From NCBI RefSeq assembly GCF_017901155.1, contig NZ_CP072800.1, positions 1,391,283 to 1,455,282 on the forward strand: DNA of 64,000 bases, in the 5' to 3' direction. The translations under genes and the position numbers were made by a program. Below, piece after piece: positions 26,571 to 35,157 of the stretch. The DNA is from Candidatus Thiothrix anitrata. Lineage in GTDB: Bacteria > Pseudomonadota > Gammaproteobacteria > Thiotrichales > Thiotrichaceae. Below the pieces are notes generated by a model. That model was not told the origin of the DNA. It saw nothing but the letters and a program-made list of their open reading frames with translations, and searched no databases. Numbering within the stretch: the first letter of the stretch is position 1; every line of letters starts with the position of its first letter.

Positions 26571-26852
26571 ATGGCAAACCTGCTTACTCCCCGGATTTCC
26601 GCCACCGAACTGGCGCGGAATCTCGCTTCCGCCATTGATCAGGTGCGCGTATCGCGCTCCCGCCTGATCATTACACGCGGCAATCAAGACGTGGCTCAGC
26701 TTGTTCCCGTGATTAGCAATGGCGCAACCTTGGCAGACTTGGATAGGTTGTTGAAACGCCACAGCCTCAGTCAGGAAGAAAAACGCGCCTTCAGCCAAGA
26801 CCTGCGCACCATCCGTGAGGCGGCAGTATTGCCGACATCAGCATGGGATTGA
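26571..26852 (+). CDS. Phd/YefM-family antitoxin
   Basis: This 93-residue protein has the Phd/YefM fold signature at the N terminus (RISATELARNLASAIDQV, then LIITRGNQDVAQLVP) and a charged C-terminal tail for toxin binding. It overlaps the start of the PIN-domain gene by 10 bp. A palindrome on its own promoter is consistent with autoregulation. The RBS TGAGGT lies just upstream. Confidence 0.85.
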   Translation: MANLLTPRISATELARNLASAIDQVRVSRSRLIITRGNQDVAQLVPVISNGATLADLDRLLKRHSLSQEEKRAFSQDLRTIREAAVLPTSAWD

Positions 26853-27304
26853 TCATCGACACCAACATTTTCATTGATGCGGAAAACGGACGGCTGGAAT
26901 TGGGAGCAATCCCGGTATTGCAAACCGAACCAGTGTTTATTGCGGCGATCACGGTATCAGAACTGCTTGCCGGGGTTAAGCTTGCCAAAACCCCGGAGGA
27001 ATACATGCACCAGCACGCCTACGCCGAGAGCATCCTCAATAGCATTCCGGTGCTGGATTTTGATACTGAAGTAGCTCGCACTTATGCGGAATTGTATGCG
27101 CAAGCTTTGGGGCAACAGCGGCGTGGTAATTTGAATGTGCATGACCTGCAAATTGCGGCGACGGCGCTGGTGCAGGGTTATAGCATCTTGACTACCAATG
27201 TTGATGATTTCAAGGGCATTCCCGGCGTGAGGCTGATCAGCCCGTATGCATTGCAGGGGAATACGATTCACGAAGAGCAGGCGAGTTACGCCCCAAGTTC
27301 TTAA
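26843..27304 (+). CDS. VapC-type PIN-domain toxin
   Basis: This 153-residue PIN protein has all acidic catalytic residues: Asp6 (IIDTN), Glu40 (SELLAG), Asp101 (VHDLQIAATA) and Asp121/Asp122 in the TTNVDDF motif. It is a likely site-specific ribonuclease acting on tRNA or rRNA; its target is unknown. It is the second gene of a Phd/VapC pair and overlaps it by 10 bp. Confidence 0.9.
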   Translation: MGLIIDTNIFIDAENGRLELGAIPVLQTEPVFIAAITVSELLAGVKLAKTPEEYMHQHAYAESILNSIPVLDFDTEVARTYAELYAQALGQQRRGNLNVHDLQIAATALVQGYSILTTNVDDFKGIPGVRLISPYALQGNTIHEEQASYAPSS

Positions 27305-27309
27305 TAGTC

Positions 27310-27338
27310 TTGAAATGATGCCCATATTCATCAATAAT
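27310..27338 (+). promoter_or_regulatory. Promoter and possible operator of hipBA
   Basis: TTGAAA (27310-27315) and AATAAT (27333-27338) are spaced 17 bp. An inverted repeat TGATG-N8-CATCA at 27316-27333 fills the spacer. HipB-type repressors bind repeats with an 8-bp spacing, so this is a plausible site. Confidence 0.55.
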
Positions 27339-27372
27339 TCCAAAAAATCCTATTTTGATGAGTATAACTATC

Positions 27373-27615
27373 ATGTTAGCAGCCATCGGTGACACCATCC
27401 GCGCTACCCGCAAAGCACGCGGCTGGAGCCAGCAACAACTGGCCGACTTGTGCCATCTCGACCGCACCACCATCGGCGCACTCGAACGCAACGATTTCAA
27501 CGACCTTGGCATCCGCAAAGTCGAGCGCGTATTAATGGTGCTAGGCAAAACCCTCACCACCAAAGATGTAGGCTTACCCACGCTCGACGATTTAAAGGCA
27601 CAACAACATGGCTGA
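27373..27615 (+). CDS. hipB: HipB-like XRE-family antitoxin
   Basis: This 80-residue protein is a helix-turn-helix repressor of the XRE/Cro type (IRATRKARGWSQQQLADLCHLDRTTIGALE), matching HipB. In the HipBA module it binds and restrains HipA and represses the operon. The ATG at 27373 is used; ATG 27358 is also in frame. It overlaps hipA by 8 bp. Symbol assigned from gene pairing and motif. Confidence 0.82.
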   Translation: MLAAIGDTIRATRKARGWSQQQLADLCHLDRTTIGALERNDFNDLGIRKVERVLMVLGKTLTTKDVGLPTLDDLKAQQHG

Positions 27616-28855
27616 AGTCGACGTTTACACCGGACACGGTTCACAACCAGCACTCACCGGACGACTGAGTGCCAACCAGCAACAACACGTTTTCAGCTAT
27701 CGCCACGATGCCCGCGAAGCCTTATCGCTGACCATGCCACTACGTCACGAAAGCTACAGCTACGCACAACTGCACCCTATTTTCCAGATGAACCTGCCCG
27801 AAGGCGCATTGCGCGAAGCCTTGGAGCGCATGACCGCCAAGCAATACGGCAGCGACGACCTGACCCTGCTCACCATTCTCGGCACGCATCAAATCGGGCG
27901 CATGGCCTACGCACTGGCAGACCAGCCCTTGTGCCATCCCACTGACCAGCCCTTAACCTTGCAAGCCTTACTGAATAACCCAGATGCCAACCTGTTCAGC
28001 GAATTATTGCAACGTTATGCCCAACAATCCGGGGTCGCTGGAGTACAACCCAAAGTTTTGCTCGACCTGCAAGGGCATCTGACTTTGCCGCTGGAACACT
28101 ACATCGTCAAAAGCTGGGGGGCGGATTACCCGCATCTGGGCTGCAACGAATACCTGTGCATGAGCATTGCCAAAGATGCTGGCTTGACCGTACCGGTGTG
28201 TTACCTCAGCGACAACGCCAAGCTGCTGATCAGCCAACGTTTCGACATTGACAGCAACGGCGAAGCTTTGGGCTTTGAAGATTTTTGCGTACTGCAAGCC
28301 AAAAGTACCAAACAGAAGTACGACAGTTCGCTGGAAAGTTGTGCCAATACCATCCGCCAATTTGTTTCCGCCGAACACCAAGCGCAAGCCTTGCATGACC
28401 TGTACAAACTCACCTATCTCAATGTCAGGATCAGAAATGGCGATGCGCATCTGAAAAACCTTGGAGTACTTTATTCACGGCTGCAAGACTTTCGTGTGGG
28501 CGAAATACCCGCGATGACGCGCACACTCGCGCCGGTATTTGATCTGGTTAGCACCGTTCCGTATTTGCCGCACGACACGATGGCATTGACCCTGACCGGC
28601 TCGAAACGCTGGCCGAAGCGCAAAGTGTTGCACACGTTTGCCCGCTACCATTGCCTGCTTGATACGCAACAAATTGAGGAGAGTGAGGCAGCCGTGGAAC
28701 AGGCTATTCAGCAAAACTTGCCGTTGTTGGAACGTTTTCAGCAGCAATATGCGGGGTTTGAGCCGATTGCGGAACGCTTGTATGCTTTACTGGCAACTAC
28801 TTCTGCCGATGCTCATAAACTCCATCCCAAGAATCCGGCAAGCTTTGCGGAATAA
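27608..28855 (+). CDS. hipA: HipA-family serine/threonine kinase toxin
   Basis: This 415-residue kinase-like toxin follows hipB. HipA phosphorylates glutamyl-tRNA synthetase in E. coli and triggers growth arrest; the target here is not known. It has the N-terminal Couple_HipA part (FQMNLPEGALREAL), the SGVAGVQPK autophosphorylation/P-loop region, the NGDAHLKN catalytic loop and the FDLVS metal-binding motif. All catalytic residues are present. Its 3' end overlaps the convergent cyclase gene by 59 bp, which is unusually long. Confidence 0.88.
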   Translation: MAEVDVYTGHGSQPALTGRLSANQQQHVFSYRHDAREALSLTMPLRHESYSYAQLHPIFQMNLPEGALREALERMTAKQYGSDDLTLLTILGTHQIGRMAYALADQPLCHPTDQPLTLQALLNNPDANLFSELLQRYAQQSGVAGVQPKVLLDLQGHLTLPLEHYIVKSWGADYPHLGCNEYLCMSIAKDAGLTVPVCYLSDNAKLLISQRFDIDSNGEALGFEDFCVLQAKSTKQKYDSSLESCANTIRQFVSAEHQAQALHDLYKLTYLNVRIRNGDAHLKNLGVLYSRLQDFRVGEIPAMTRTLAPVFDLVSTVPYLPHDTMALTLTGSKRWPKRKVLHTFARYHCLLDTQQIEESEAAVEQAIQQNLPLLERFQQQYAGFEPIAERLYALLATTSADAHKLHPKNPASFAE

Positions 28856-30992
28856 GTGCGGCAATCCGTTGTAAAAACATCCCCGCGATATGCTCGTCGG
28901 GCGATTCAATCAAGATGCGTGCAAACAGTTTCGAGGCGTGTTCCCAGTCGCGACACCAGTAGCAGCGCATCGCACGTTCGTGTAAGTCGTGCAGGCGTTG
29001 CAATGCGGGGGAAAGTTCAGCGGTTAAACCCAGCGGATGGTACAACAATACCGTTTCGCGTTTGCCTTTAACCCGTACCCGATCAATGGTGCGGAAGGTG
29101 ATGCCTTGGCATTGCGCGGCGGTGTGTTCGCTGACCAGAATATCCACGGCGTAAAAGCGCGTGAGGGATTCAATCCGTGCCGCTAAATTGACCGCATCGC
29201 CCAGCACCGTATACGCACGGCGATGGTCTGAACCCATGTCGCCGACGTTCATGTCCCCGGTGTTAATGCCGATGCCCAGTTGTAGCGGAGTAATCCCGAA
29301 CTGGCGAAACTCGTCAGCTTTGTCGGTGAGCATTTTGCGTAACCCCATCGCGCATAATACCGCTTGGCGGGCATGGTGCGGTTCGCGCAACGGTGCATTC
29401 CAAAACGCCATCACCATATCGCCGATGTATTTATCAATCGTGCCACTATGGTGGAAAATAACTTCGGTAGCAGCATTCAGATAGCTGTTGAGCAAATGTT
29501 TTAGCGTTTGGGTATCAAGGCGTTCCGCAATGGAAGTGAATTCGTGCAAGTCAGCAAACAGCACACTCATTTCGCGTTTTTCTCCGGCGAATGTGGTGTC
29601 GTTTGGTTGTGCGAGAATGCGGCTGATGTGTTCAGGCGGGACATATTGCCCAAACAGGTATTGCAAGTTATGGCGCGTGCGGTTTTCGCGTAATAGGTCG
29701 TAAATGACGAATAAGCCAGTCAATAGCATAATCAGCACAAGGCTAGGCAGTAAATCCAAGCGGATCTGTTGTTCGCGCCATACCCACACATTAGCGACCG
29801 TGATCAGCAGCATCATTAACCCGCCGCAGATGAGTAATTGGCGCGGGCCGCACTGCGGATAGATGAATAGCAACACTAAGGTAAGTCCGAGGAGTAGCAG
29901 TAATTCAGCGGTAAGCCCCCACGCGGGTTCGTGTAACAAGGTTTCAGGGTTAAGCAAGCCGCTGATAGCGTAGGCATGGAGGAACGTTCCTGGTACTTCG
30001 GCGTGGATTGGCGTGGTTTTTAAATCGCCTAGCAAGATGGCGGAGGCACCAATAATGACGATAGCACCTTCGAGGCTGTCAGCTACGTTGCCAGTGTTGC
30101 GCATAATATCGGTGGCGGAGATAACCGTGAAGGGGGCTTTGCCGGTGTTAAAGGGGATTAAAATGCTGCCGGTTTGATCGGTGGGAATGGTTTTATTGCC
30201 GACGCTAATACCGGAGTAAAAATTTGTGCTGCCGATGCGGGCAGTATGCGCTTGCCAGTCGTTTTCCAACAAAAAACGCTGTACCGTGGCTAATGCCAGT
30301 GAGGGATAAAGAAAGTCATCGTAGGCTTTAAATAGTGGCAACCGCCGTGCCGTACCATCAGTGGCTAAATAGGTATTGATGAAGCCTTCTGCTTTGCTGG
30401 CTTGTTGAAGAATCGGGGTGTTGGTTGCGTAACCGGTGGCCTCAGGGAAACTGAGCAGATTGTCCGGTTGCGGTTTGGCATTGCTGGGTAATTCACCGGT
30501 GACGAAGCGTCCTGAGTGAAACAAAAAGCCTGAAACGACATCGTATTTTGCAAAGGCTGCGGCAAGCTGGCGGTCTTCTGCGGTGGCGCGTGAGGTGATT
30601 GGGCAGTAATCCGCGCTGCATTGTTGGGTGGGGTTGTCTTCTTGTGGTTCGGGTTCAGTAACTCCAAATAACACATCCAACACAATGACTGCGGGTTGTT
30701 TCTCGCCTAGGCGTTCGATCAGGGTAACGACTCGCTCACGCGGCCAAGGCCAGCGTCCTTCTTGTTTTTGGCTTAATTCGTCAATGTCGATGATAACAAT
30801 CGGTGGTTCTTGTGCTTTGGGCGCAAAACCCTCACCCAGCCGCAAGCGCAGGTCATAAAGTGCCATTTCGGCGCGTTCCAGTACGTGCGCAATCGGATTG
30901 GGGGGGGAGGCCAACGCTACGATTAACACAACACTAAACAGCAAGCCGATGAGGATTTCGGGGGTATGTTCTCGGTATTTCTGCCACATCAC
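28797..30992 (-). CDS. CHASE2-domain class III adenylate cyclase
   Basis: This 731-residue membrane cyclase has an N-terminal helix (residues 13-29), an extracytoplasmic CHASE2 sensor (about 40-345), three membrane helices (about 361-378, 386-403, 414-431) and a cytoplasmic class III cyclase domain (about 470-650). The metal ligands Asp481 and Asp525, the base-selecting Lys521 and Thr595, and the transition-state Asn602 and Arg606 are all present. Lys plus Thr points to ATP rather than GTP. The signal sensed by CHASE2 is unknown. A Crp-type regulator gene is 70 bp upstream on the same strand, and a FecR-domain gene lies beyond it. Confidence 0.9.
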   Translation of the reverse strand: MMWQKYREHTPEILIGLLFSVVLIVALASPPNPIAHVLERAEMALYDLRLRLGEGFAPKAQEPPIVIIDIDELSQKQEGRWPWPRERVVTLIERLGEKQPAVIVLDVLFGVTEPEPQEDNPTQQCSADYCPITSRATAEDRQLAAAFAKYDVVSGFLFHSGRFVTGELPSNAKPQPDNLLSFPEATGYATNTPILQQASKAEGFINTYLATDGTARRLPLFKAYDDFLYPSLALATVQRFLLENDWQAHTARIGSTNFYSGISVGNKTIPTDQTGSILIPFNTGKAPFTVISATDIMRNTGNVADSLEGAIVIIGASAILLGDLKTTPIHAEVPGTFLHAYAISGLLNPETLLHEPAWGLTAELLLLLGLTLVLLFIYPQCGPRQLLICGGLMMLLITVANVWVWREQQIRLDLLPSLVLIMLLTGLFVIYDLLRENRTRHNLQYLFGQYVPPEHISRILAQPNDTTFAGEKREMSVLFADLHEFTSIAERLDTQTLKHLLNSYLNAATEVIFHHSGTIDKYIGDMVMAFWNAPLREPHHARQAVLCAMGLRKMLTDKADEFRQFGITPLQLGIGINTGDMNVGDMGSDHRRAYTVLGDAVNLAARIESLTRFYAVDILVSEHTAAQCQGITFRTIDRVRVKGKRETVLLYHPLGLTAELSPALQRLHDLHERAMRCYWCRDWEHASKLFARILIESPDEHIAGMFLQRIAALIPQSLPDSWDGVYEHRQK

Positions 30993-31062
30993 GGCTTAAA
31001 TGTGGCACAGATTTGTGAAAACAGCGACGTGAAACTTTAAGCAATGCCTAGAAATCGTAGAC

Positions 31063-31704
31063 TTACCAACGTGGTGGAAGTTTCTTTTCTATTTTAATTT
31101 TTTTGTTTTCAATGCGGATGTAGCCGCCTTTACGCAAATCGCTCAAAATTCGGCTAACCATTTCACGTGATGAACCCACCATTTCTGCAATGTCCTGATG
31201 GGTTAGGCGTGGCGTGGTTTGGTGTTGTTCGCTGGCCGACGCTTCGTTGAGCAGTACGCGGGCAACACGCCCATAAACGTCGAGCGTTGATAAAGAGCGG
31301 ATAGTGTCATCCAGTGCCCGTAAGCGGCGTGCCAATACCCGTAACATCGGCAGTAATTGTTCCGGGTGTGTTGTCACAAAGCGGTGAAACGCTTCTTGGG
31401 TTAAACACAACAGGTGGCTTTTGGCAACGGTCATTACCGAGGCGGAGCGCGGTTCGTCATCCAACAGACTGAGTTCCCCGAAAAAATCCCCGGCATTGAG
31501 AAATGCCAACAGGGTTTGCCGTCCTTCCGCGTCGGTGGCGTAGACTTTCATGCGCCCTTCTATGATCAGGTAGAGCGAATTGCTGCGTTCGCCTTGGGTG
31601 ATGATGACGCTGTTTTTGGTGTAGTGGATGGCGTGGGTCAACGTGAGCAGGTATTCAATTTGTGCGGGAGTGAGTTTTTCAAAGAGTGGAATGTTTGAAA
31701 ACAT
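31063..31704 (-). CDS. Crp/Fnr-family transcription regulator
   Basis: This 213-residue regulator has an N-terminal cNMP-binding domain with GELSLLDDEPRSASV, close to the cAMP-contacting phosphate cassette of CRP (Gly-Glu, then Arg-Ser), and a C-terminal winged helix (LTHQDIAEMVGSSREMVSRIL). No Fnr-type Cys cluster is seen. It is upstream of the cyclase gene on the same strand, so it is a likely reader of the cyclase product. A 7-bp inverted repeat lies 31-56 bp upstream. Confidence 0.88.
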   Translation of the reverse strand: MFSNIPLFEKLTPAQIEYLLTLTHAIHYTKNSVIITQGERSNSLYLIIEGRMKVYATDAEGRQTLLAFLNAGDFFGELSLLDDEPRSASVMTVAKSHLLCLTQEAFHRFVTTHPEQLLPMLRVLARRLRALDDTIRSLSTLDVYGRVARVLLNEASASEQHQTTPRLTHQDIAEMVGSSREMVSRILSDLRKGGYIRIENKKIKIEKKLPPRW

Positions 31705-31734
31705 AATGCCTTCTCCAATGGGATAGCACTGATT

Positions 31735-31760
31735 ATGGCATGAATTCCGAAATATGCCAT
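31735..31760. promoter_or_regulatory. Inverted repeat upstream of the Crp-type gene
   Basis: ATGGCAT and ATGCCAT are separated by 12 bp in the divergent region between the Crp-type and FecR-type genes. It could be an autoregulatory site or a leader hairpin. It does not match the E. coli CRP consensus. Confidence 0.35.
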
Positions 31761-31880
31761 TCAGCGGGAAGTTTGCGCAGTTGATCTGTGGTGGCTGCGG
31801 ATTTCGCGCAGAATGTTACGGGTGAACTATGCTTAGGGCAGGGTATTGCACGGTAATCTAAATCTAAAGGGAGTTGATTT

Positions 31881-32207
31881 ATGCCAGCAACAGGACGTGA
31901 GCAGGCAGGTGTTGTTCTTTCCAAACGTGGAAAAGTCACCGCTAAGGGTGTCGATACAGAGGCGCGAATTCTCAAGCGCGGCGATCCGGTGTACGTCGAT
32001 GACACTATTTATACAGTGCGGGGGGCTAATGCGCAGTTAAAAATGCGTGACCGTAATGTGGTGATGTTGCGCGGTGGCAGTAGCTTTCGGGTGAATATGT
32101 ACCGCCCGCGCTATGCCGCGAGCAGCCTGCGTTATGAATATATCAGCGGCGTTCTGCGCGAAAGCCGCCGTGATCCGGTGTTAACGGGGTTGGGTATCAC
32201 GGGTTAG
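31881..32207 (+). CDS. FecR-like domain protein
   Basis: This 108-residue protein has the FecR-domain pattern: GKVTAKGVDTEARILKRGD, then VYVDDTIYTVRGANAQLKM, a strand ending GGSSFRVNMYR, and a closing YISGVLRES. Such domains are usually extracytoplasmic, but no signal peptide is visible here, so its location is unclear. A GGGAG ribosome site precedes the ATG and a strong terminator follows. FecR-domain proteins commonly neighbour CHASE2 cyclases; the same pairing is seen here. Confidence 0.7.
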   Translation: MPATGREQAGVVLSKRGKVTAKGVDTEARILKRGDPVYVDDTIYTVRGANAQLKMRDRNVVMLRGGSSFRVNMYRPRYAASSLRYEYISGVLRESRRDPVLTGLGITG

Positions 32208-32211
32208 GATG

Positions 32212-32260
32212 CGCTATTGCAAATCCAAGGTTGAACTTGCGATTTGCAATAGCGTTGTTT
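32212..32260 (+). terminator. Terminator after the FecR-like gene
   Basis: Perfect 14-bp arms, CGCTATTGCAAATC and its complement, enclose a 15-nt loop. TTGTTT follows. This is the longest perfect hairpin noticed in the window. Confidence 0.8.
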
Positions 32261-32301
32261 AAGCTAGTGATTCCAAAAGTTAATTAGTTGAAAGCTGTCC
32301 C

Positions 32302-33495
32302 ATGATAAAGCGCAGTATCGTTCCTGAATTGCTGGAAAGTAGTAGGGAATATCCGGTTGTCACCGTATTCGGGCCGCGTCAGTCCGGTAAAACCGTGTTG
32401 ACTCAACAGTGTTTCCCGGATAAGCCTTATTACCTGCTGGAAGATCCTGATACGCGCCTAGCCGCAGAAACTGATCCGCGTGGATTCCTTGGGCAAATGC
32501 CAAACGGTGCGATTCTGGACGAAATTCAGCGTTTACCACTGTTGTTATCTTACATCCAAGGTGTCGTCGATAAAACCCAGCAACCGGGTATGTTCATCCT
32601 GACTGGTAGCCATCAACCGGATTTGCACATGGCGGTTAGCCAGTCACTGGCAGGGCGCACTGCGTTATTAACGCTATTACCGCTGGCGCGGGAAGAGTTA
32701 CAACAGATTAAAACCGTTTGGAATGCTTTTGATCTCATTTACCAAGGAGCTTTTCCGCGTTTGCATAGCCAGCAATTGCAGCCTAATCGCTTTTTTAACG
32801 GCTACTTGCAAACCTACGTAGAGCGCGATGTACGAGCTATTTTAAACGTCAAAGACCTCAGTCGTTTCCAGCAGTTTTTAGTGTTGCTGGCGGGGCGTGT
32901 TGGGCAGGTGGTGAATTACGCGGCACTTGCTAATGATGTGGGGGTTTCTGCTACCACGATCCAGCAGTGGATTAGCGTGCTGAAAGCTTCTTATATTCTG
33001 TTTGAGTTGCCGCCTTTTTTCGCCAATATCCGTAAACGTGTGGTGAAATCACCCAAGTTGTATTTTACTGATACGGGATTGGCTACTTTCCTTCTCGGTA
33101 TTCAATCCGCTGAACAGGTGGCGCGTGATCCGTTACGCGGCAATTTATACGAAAATCTGATGATTATCGAAATCCTTAAAGCCCATTTGAATCGAGGATT
33201 GCGCCCCGAATTGTATTTTTACCGTGACTCTCAAGGAAATGAAGTGGATTTACTCATTCGTCAGCGGGGTGGTTTGCTACCCATTGAAATCAAATCCTCT
33301 GCAACTTTTTCCACCGATTTCCTCAAGGGTATTGAAAACTTTCGGTCAGCTTCACCTGACTGTCTGCCGGATGCACTGGTGCTGTATAACGGCGAACAAT
33401 CTTATCAAGTGAATCAGGTGCGAATTTTTAATGGGATGCACGCTGAATTATTGACTCAAACATTGGGTGAAACTGTCAGCCGCGCTTTGCAATAA
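32302..33495 (+). CDS. AAA_14/DUF4143 ATPase
   Basis: This 397-residue protein has Walker A VFGPRQSGKTVLT, Walker B NGAILDEIQRLP, the FILTGSHQP sensor and the DUF4143 region (RDSQGNEVDLLIR, LLPIEIKSS). It is a close layout match to typical DUF4143 ATPases, more so than the other two ATPases here. Function unknown. Its 3' end overlaps the convergent znuA gene by 48 bp. It is preceded by a strong terminator, so it probably has its own promoter. Confidence 0.9.
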   Translation: MIKRSIVPELLESSREYPVVTVFGPRQSGKTVLTQQCFPDKPYYLLEDPDTRLAAETDPRGFLGQMPNGAILDEIQRLPLLLSYIQGVVDKTQQPGMFILTGSHQPDLHMAVSQSLAGRTALLTLLPLAREELQQIKTVWNAFDLIYQGAFPRLHSQQLQPNRFFNGYLQTYVERDVRAILNVKDLSRFQQFLVLLAGRVGQVVNYAALANDVGVSATTIQQWISVLKASYILFELPPFFANIRKRVVKSPKLYFTDTGLATFLLGIQSAEQVARDPLRGNLYENLMIIEILKAHLNRGLRPELYFYRDSQGNEVDLLIRQRGGLLPIEIKSSATFSTDFLKGIENFRSASPDCLPDALVLYNGEQSYQVNQVRIFNGMHAELLTQTLGETVSRALQ

Positions 33496-34356
33496 CGCAG
33501 GGTAAGTATCCGCGTTCAGCGGAATTTTCATGCCCAGCGGGTCGAGTTCGCCAATCCGCAAATTCGTGCCTTCCGTTAAGGTTTTTACCAATGCGGGTGG
33601 GAATTGCGGTTCCTGAAATAGGCACGCGGCCTGTTGTTCGGTGATAATGCGACGAATGTCCTGCACATGCCGTGCGCCTGGTAAACGTGATATGTCCAGC
33701 GTTACCGCCCCGGCAAATTTCAGCGCGTAGTGGGTGTCAAAGTGTTGCCACGCATCGTGAAAAGCGAGGTAAGGCCGTGTTTTTACCGCCGCCAATTGCG
33801 TTTTAATGCGGCTGTCAGTGGCATTGATCTGTTGTATTAACTGTGCTGCATTGTTGTGGTAACGGGCACGGTTGGCGGGGTCAACTTCGCTCAATACCTG
33901 TGCAATTTGCTGAGTCATGGCAATGGCATTCGCCGGATTAAGCCATATATGCCAATCTTTTCCTTCCTCATGCCCTGCGTGTTCAGTGTGATGACGGGCA
34001 TACAAGTGCTGGATGCCTTGTGTTTGTGCTAACGCGACACGCTGAGTGTTGGGTGGTAAATTGCTCAATGATTTGCCGAGGAAACTCTCCAAACCCTCAC
34101 CGATATAAAGCACTGCGCTGGCTTGTTCTAGCAGGCGTTGATCCGATGGTTTAAGGGCGTAATGATGAGGGGATGCGCCATCCGGTAATAATTGATGCAA
34201 TCTGATGGCTCCCTGATCACCACCAGCGACTGCGTATAGCAAGGCTTGCACCGGTTTGATGGTGCTGATCACTAAGGGTTTGCCGTCGGTTTCCTGTTGG
34301 CAGGACTGTAAAACAGGCACACATAACAACAGGAATACCGTTAGAATACGTAACAT
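33448..34356 (-). CDS. znuA: Zinc ABC transporter substrate-binding lipoprotein
   Basis: ZnuA captures zinc in the periplasm for ZnuB/ZnuC. The 302-residue protein starts with a lipoprotein signal (LQSC lipobox), then has a zinc-ligand His in PDGASPHHYALKPSD, a short His-rich loop (ARHHTEHAGHEEG) and the DWHIWLNPANA motif, with later His in AFHDAWQHFDTHY. It is divergent from znuC with only 30 bp between starts. The 3' end overlaps the ATPase gene by 48 bp. Confidence 0.92.
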   Translation of the reverse strand: MLRILTVFLLLCVPVLQSCQQETDGKPLVISTIKPVQALLYAVAGGDQGAIRLHQLLPDGASPHHYALKPSDQRLLEQASAVLYIGEGLESFLGKSLSNLPPNTQRVALAQTQGIQHLYARHHTEHAGHEEGKDWHIWLNPANAIAMTQQIAQVLSEVDPANRARYHNNAAQLIQQINATDSRIKTQLAAVKTRPYLAFHDAWQHFDTHYALKFAGAVTLDISRLPGARHVQDIRRIITEQQAACLFQEPQFPPALVKTLTEGTNLRIGELDPLGMKIPLNADTYPALLQSAADSFTQCLSQ

Positions 34357-34386
34357 TTTTCCACTCTTTTAAAACATTGGCAGTCT

Positions 34387-35157
34387 ATGTCTACCGCAAT
34401 ATTGGCAAAACTGGCGCAGATCGGCTTGAGTTTCGGGCAGCGCGTCATTTTGCACGATGTCAGCCTCGAAGTGTATCCGCAGCAGGTGATTACTGTCATT
34501 GGCCCTAACGGTGCAGGGAAATCCAGTCTGTTACGGGTGTTATTGGGCTTGCAACAACCTGCAAGTGGTACGGTTTGGCGAATGCCGGGATTACGCATAG
34601 GTTATGTGCCGCAAAAATTTCAGGTTGACCCGTTGTTACCGCTAACCGTTAGCCGTTTTTTAAGCTTAACCCCTGTGAAGGCCAGTCGTGCGGCTATTGA
34701 GCAATGCGCGGAGGAAGTGGGGGTGCTGTCACTTTTGGGGCAAGCGGTGCAAGCGTTATCCGGGGGCGAATGGCAGCGGGTATTGCTGGCGCGGGCGTTG
34801 CTCAATCAGCCGCAAATGTTGGTGCTGGATGAGCCGGGGCAGGGGGTGGATGTGAGTGGTTTAAGCGAGCTTTACCAATTGGTGAACCGGTTGAAGCAAA
34901 CCCACCATTGCGGAGTGTTAATGGTGTCGCACGATTTGCATTTGGTGATGGCAGCGAGTGATCAGGTGTTGTGTTTGAATCGCCATATTTGTTGCTCTGG
35001 TAAGCCCGAAGCGGTGTCGCGTCACCCGGAATATTTACGTTTGTTTGGTGGTTTGCCAGCGGCAGGTTTGGGTATTTACACGCACCATCACGATCATCAA
35101 CACGATATGCACGGTTGCGTGGTGCCGATACACGGGCAAGGGTGTCGGCATGGATGA
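34387..35157 (+). CDS. znuC: Zinc ABC transporter ATP-binding protein
   Basis: ZnuC is the ATPase of the zinc importer. The 256-residue protein has Walker A GPNGAGKSS, Q-loop YVPQKF, signature LSGGEWQR, Walker B MLVLDEPGQGVD and switch VSHDLH. The C terminus is His/Cys-rich (THHHDHQHDMHGC), a possible zinc-binding tail. It overlaps znuB by 8 bp. The 30-bp gap to divergent znuA leaves little room for ordinary promoters. Confidence 0.95.
   Translation: MSTAILAKLAQIGLSFGQRVILHDVSLEVYPQQVITVIGPNGAGKSSLLRVLLGLQQPASGTVWRMPGLRIGYVPQKFQVDPLLPLTVSRFLSLTPVKASRAAIEQCAEEVGVLSLLGQAVQALSGGEWQRVLLARALLNQPQMLVLDEPGQGVDVSGLSELYQLVNRLKQTHHCGVLMVSHDLHLVMAASDQVLCLNRHICCSGKPEAVSRHPEYLRLFGGLPAAGLGIYTHHHDHQHDMHGCVVPIHGQGCRHG

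Noticed and set aside
34340-34390. Zur operator between znuA and znuC
   Set aside because: Only a half-site like TAACATTT is visible; no full inverted repeat of the expected spacing was found.
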